24,491 nucleotides of DNA from Thiohalobacter sp. (GTDB taxonomy: Bacteria > Pseudomonadota > Gammaproteobacteria > DSM-19610), in contig JALVCM010000397.1 of the NCBI GenBank assembly GCA_027010005.1, forward strand, positions 1-24,491, written 5' to 3'. The position numbers were made by a program, and so were the translations under genes. Shown in pieces: positions 22,248-24,491 of this stretch (its first letter is position 1; each line of letters starts with the position of its first letter). Under the pieces are notes generated by a model. It had not been told where the DNA came from and searched no databases. It saw only the letters and a list, made by a program, of their open reading frames with translations.

Positions 22248-23316
22248 GGGATGCAGTTTTCACCTGTTGTTTAAGTGCAATGCCGGCAGCCACCGGGTCC
22301 AGCGCTATCGATTCGCCCTCTTCCAGTCCGGCCAGTACAACGCGCATGCCACCTGCGGCCGGGCGTCCGATACGCAACTGGCGAAAATGGATCTGTCCTG
22401 ATTTCTCCACGACATATACACCGGTCACTTCGCTGCGGTGGATGATGGCGGTATCAGGAATCAGCAGCGCCTGTTGCCGGCCAACCAGGAAAGCTACCTT
22501 GACCAGCACACCGGGATACATGCCGTGCTGGCCATCCGGTAACCGGACGCGCGCTGTAAATGTGTGACTTTGCGGGTCCGCGAAAGGAAACAGTGTGATG
22601 TCGTTACTTTCCAGCCATGCCCCGCTGTCGGGGATTTGTACACGTGCCTGCAGGTTTTCACGTATCTGGCTGGCGTAGTGTGAAGGAATTGCGACCTGGA
22701 CACGCAGTTTTTCCAGTGACAGGCCCGTTGCCAGTGGTGTACCAACACGGGCGTGCTCGCCGAGTTCAACCAGTCTCTCGATCATGACGCCGGCAAACGG
22801 TGCGCGCACCCGGGTGTATTCCCATTGCTCACGCGCCTGGGCCAGTTTTGCCTGTGCCAGTTCCAGCCCGGCACGCGCGGATTTGAGCGCGGTTTCCGCC
22901 TTGTCCAGTGTCGCCTTGCCCAGCACTTTCTTTTTGAACAGTTGCTGCTTGCGGCGGTAGTCAGACTCGGCATCGGTAAGCTGTGCCCGCGCCCGTGCTT
23001 CACTGGCGATGGCCTGGTCCAGCTGCGCCTTCTGGCGCTTGTCATCCAGACGCACAATGAGTGCGCCCTTGGGAACATAATCATTGACATCAAATGGCAG
23101 TTCGATAATTTCGCCTGCTGTCTGTGCGGAGATCGTCGACTGGTACACGGCCTCGACCAGGCCATCGAAGCGTTGTTCGTCCTGCAGCAGCTGGTAACTG
23201 GCCAGCGTGGTTTTGAGTGTGGCCGGTGCAGCCGCCGCTGGCAGTGAGGCAAGCAGCAGGAGCAGGCCGTAGAGGGCAGTATTCCGGGTGAGCGAGAAAA
23301 ATGACAGGACAGACAC
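22240..23316 (-). CDS. RND efflux periplasmic adaptor (membrane fusion protein)
   Basis: 358-residue HlyD/AcrA-type adaptor. A Sec signal peptide (LYGLLLLLASLPAAAA, cut near residue 30; no lipobox) precedes a biotinyl-lipoyl half motif (STISAQTAGEIIELPFDVNDYVPKG), a coiled-coil hairpin (about 95-165, with KRQKAQLDQAIASEARARAQ), the second lipoyl half (YTRVRAPFAGVMIERLVELGEHA) and beta-barrel parts (LPDGQHGMYPGVLVKVAF; IPDTAIIHRSEVTGVYVV). It links the RND pump to an outer-membrane channel encoded elsewhere. GTG 23316 is supported by GAGG six bases before it. First gene of a two-gene operon with the pump. Confidence 0.94.
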   Translation of the reverse strand: MSVLSFFSLTRNTALYGLLLLLASLPAAAAPATLKTTLASYQLLQDEQRFDGLVEAVYQSTISAQTAGEIIELPFDVNDYVPKGALIVRLDDKRQKAQLDQAIASEARARAQLTDAESDYRRKQQLFKKKVLGKATLDKAETALKSARAGLELAQAKLAQAREQWEYTRVRAPFAGVMIERLVELGEHARVGTPLATGLSLEKLRVQVAIPSHYASQIRENLQARVQIPDSGAWLESNDITLFPFADPQSHTFTARVRLPDGQHGMYPGVLVKVAFLVGRQQALLIPDTAIIHRSEVTGVYVVEKSGQIHFRQLRIGRPAAGGMRVVLAGLEEGESIALDPVAAGIALKQQVKTASHE

Positions 23317-23348
23317 CTTGCACCTCGTTGTTGAAGGACCGCTGCTCT

Positions 23349-23376
23349 ATTATCTGCCTTGCGCGGTAAATCGCAA
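23349..23376 (-). promoter_or_regulatory. Candidate sigma-70 promoter of the efflux operon
   Basis: On the minus strand TTGCGA (23376-23371) and GATAAT (23354-23349) are separated by 16 bases: four of six and five of six consensus matches. Transcription would begin about 26 bases before the GTG start of the adaptor gene. Confidence 0.5.
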
Positions 23377-23415
23377 TGGATGATGGGCTAATGATTGGCT
23401 GGCGGATGCAAGAGA

Positions 23416-23429
23416 CCTGGCAAGCCAGG
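23416..23429 (-). terminator. Possible weak terminator after gpsA
   Basis: CCTGGC-TT-GCCAGG on the minus strand is a perfect 6-bp stem 34 bases past the gpsA stop, followed only by TCTCTT. The two-base loop is too tight as drawn, so fewer pairs would form. Weak evidence. Confidence 0.25.
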
Positions 23430-23462
23430 GATCATCGATAGCGTGAGAGAGAAAGTGTTGCC

Positions 23463-24476
23463 TTACAGCAGTTCGGCCTTGGCTTCCCGGTTCAGCAGGG
23501 CCTGTACAGCGGATGACGGTGGCGCATTGTCGTACAGAACAGCTTTTACCTGGGCGGTTATCGGCATATCGACCTGGTGCCGGGCAGCCAGTGCATCAAG
23601 TTCTTTTGCAGTCTCCAGGCCTTCTATCGCCTGTCCGATACTTTCAACGGCTTGCGCCAGGGCCTTGCCCTGGCCCAGTGCCAGCCCCAGCCGCCGGTTA
23701 CGTGACAGGTCATCGGTACAGGTCAGCACCAGGTCGCCTACCCCGGCCAGTCCCATGAAGGTTTCACGTTGTCCACCAAGCCGGGCGCCAAGGCGCATGA
23801 TTTCCGCCAGGCCCCGGGTAATCAGCGCAGCACGCGCATTGGCACCGTAACCCAGACCATCGGAAATTCCGGCAGCAATGGCCAGTACATTTTTTACTGA
23901 CCCGCCAAGTTCAACACCAAGCAGGTCATTACTGGTATAGGCCCGGAATGTCGGGCAGTGAAATAATTCGGCTACCGTGTCGGCGTAGGCTGCGACCGGT
24001 GAGGCCACGGTGACTGCTGTGGGCAGGCCACGGGCGACCTCCAGCGCGAAACTGGGTCCGGACAGGGCGGCGTAGGCAGGGTGGCCGGGCATTTCTTCCT
24101 CGACCACCTGGTGCAGAAACTTGCCGGTCCCGGGTTCAAGGCCTTTACTGGCCCAGATCAGTTTCGCCGGTGTTTCCGGTAACGCGGATATTTTCTTCAG
24201 GGCGTCCCGGAAGCCTGCGCTTGGTACAACGACCAGTACAAAATCGGACCCGGACAGGGCCTTGTCCAGGTCGGCGACGGGGGTAATGCCGTCCGGCAAG
24301 GGGATTCCAGGCAGGTACCGTTCATTGGCGCGGGATTTTTCCAGTGCCTCTATATGAGACGAATCACGATCCCATAAGCGCACCGTAATACCATTGCGTG
24401 CCAGCAGCATGGCCAGTGCCGTTCCCCAGGAGCCGGCACCGAGAACGCTGATTACGGTACGAGAGCGGTTCTGCAT
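23463..24476 (-). CDS. gpsA: Glycerol-3-phosphate dehydrogenase [NAD(P)+]
   Basis: Cytoplasmic enzyme of 337 residues that reduces dihydroxyacetone phosphate to sn-glycerol 3-phosphate for phospholipid synthesis. The Rossmann motif VLGAGSWGTALA (11-22) binds the nicotinamide cofactor. SKGLEPGTGKF (from 110), LSGPSFALEVARGLPTAV, the catalytic lysine Lys195 in GGSVKNVLAIAAGI, and the glycerol-phosphate loop GANARAALITRGLAEI follow, with GVGDLVLTCT after them. Length and motifs are normal. ATG 24476 is 15 bases from the window end, so its ribosome site and promoter can only be partly seen. The 146-base gap to the efflux adaptor suggests separate transcription. Confidence 0.97.
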   Translation of the reverse strand: MQNRSRTVISVLGAGSWGTALAMLLARNGITVRLWDRDSSHIEALEKSRANERYLPGIPLPDGITPVADLDKALSGSDFVLVVVPSAGFRDALKKISALPETPAKLIWASKGLEPGTGKFLHQVVEEEMPGHPAYAALSGPSFALEVARGLPTAVTVASPVAAYADTVAELFHCPTFRAYTSNDLLGVELGGSVKNVLAIAAGISDGLGYGANARAALITRGLAEIMRLGARLGGQRETFMGLAGVGDLVLTCTDDLSRNRRLGLALGQGKALAQAVESIGQAIEGLETAKELDALAARHQVDMPITAQVKAVLYDNAPPSSAVQALLNREAKAELL

Positions 24477-24491
24477 ACCAGGTTATTTTAT

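Overview
The window looks like a chromosomal segment of a gammaproteobacterium. The glnA / DUF4124 / ntrB / ntrC cluster, a complete MSHA-type (mannose-sensitive haemagglutinin) type IV pilus locus, TrmL and a GpsA of gammaproteobacterial type all fit that class. I cannot name the genus. A class 1B dihydroorotate dehydrogenase and TCATTGCGAG-type palindromic repeats would suit a deeper-branching, possibly free-living lineage, but that is inference.

Left part (1-4150, plus strand) is nitrogen control. It holds the 3' end of glutamine synthetase with its adenylylation tyrosine and a strong intrinsic terminator, a secreted DUF4124 protein, then an NtrC-type binding site in front of the translationally coupled ntrB-ntrC pair. 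A palindromic repeat separates ntrC from the converging pilus locus.

Middle part (4300-17091, minus strand) is one long MSHA locus. Read in the direction of transcription it runs: PilN-like protein, mshJ (PilO-like), mshK (PilP-like), mshL (secretin), mshM (AAA+ ATPase), mshN (TPR protein), mshE (assembly ATPase with a c-di-GMP-binding MshEN domain), mshG (platform protein), a 254-bp AT-rich gap, mshA (major pilin), an intrinsic terminator, mshC, mshD, mshO, mshP, and lastly a PilM-like mshI. Most neighbours overlap by 1-10 bases, so translation is coupled. Three things stand out. MshP is a minor pilin carrying a predicted seven-bladed beta-propeller, so it may be a tip adhesin. mshK carries an in-frame 108-bp REPIN-like insertion in its signal-peptide region. 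The PilM-like gene is parted from its usual PilN partner and lies at the far end.

Right part (17422-24491) is housekeeping and efflux: class 1B pyrD (minus), divergent trmL (plus), a second palindromic repeat at a convergent junction, an RND efflux pump with its membrane fusion protein (minus), and gpsA (minus, start visible). No tRNA, rRNA, CRISPR array or complete insertion sequence was seen.
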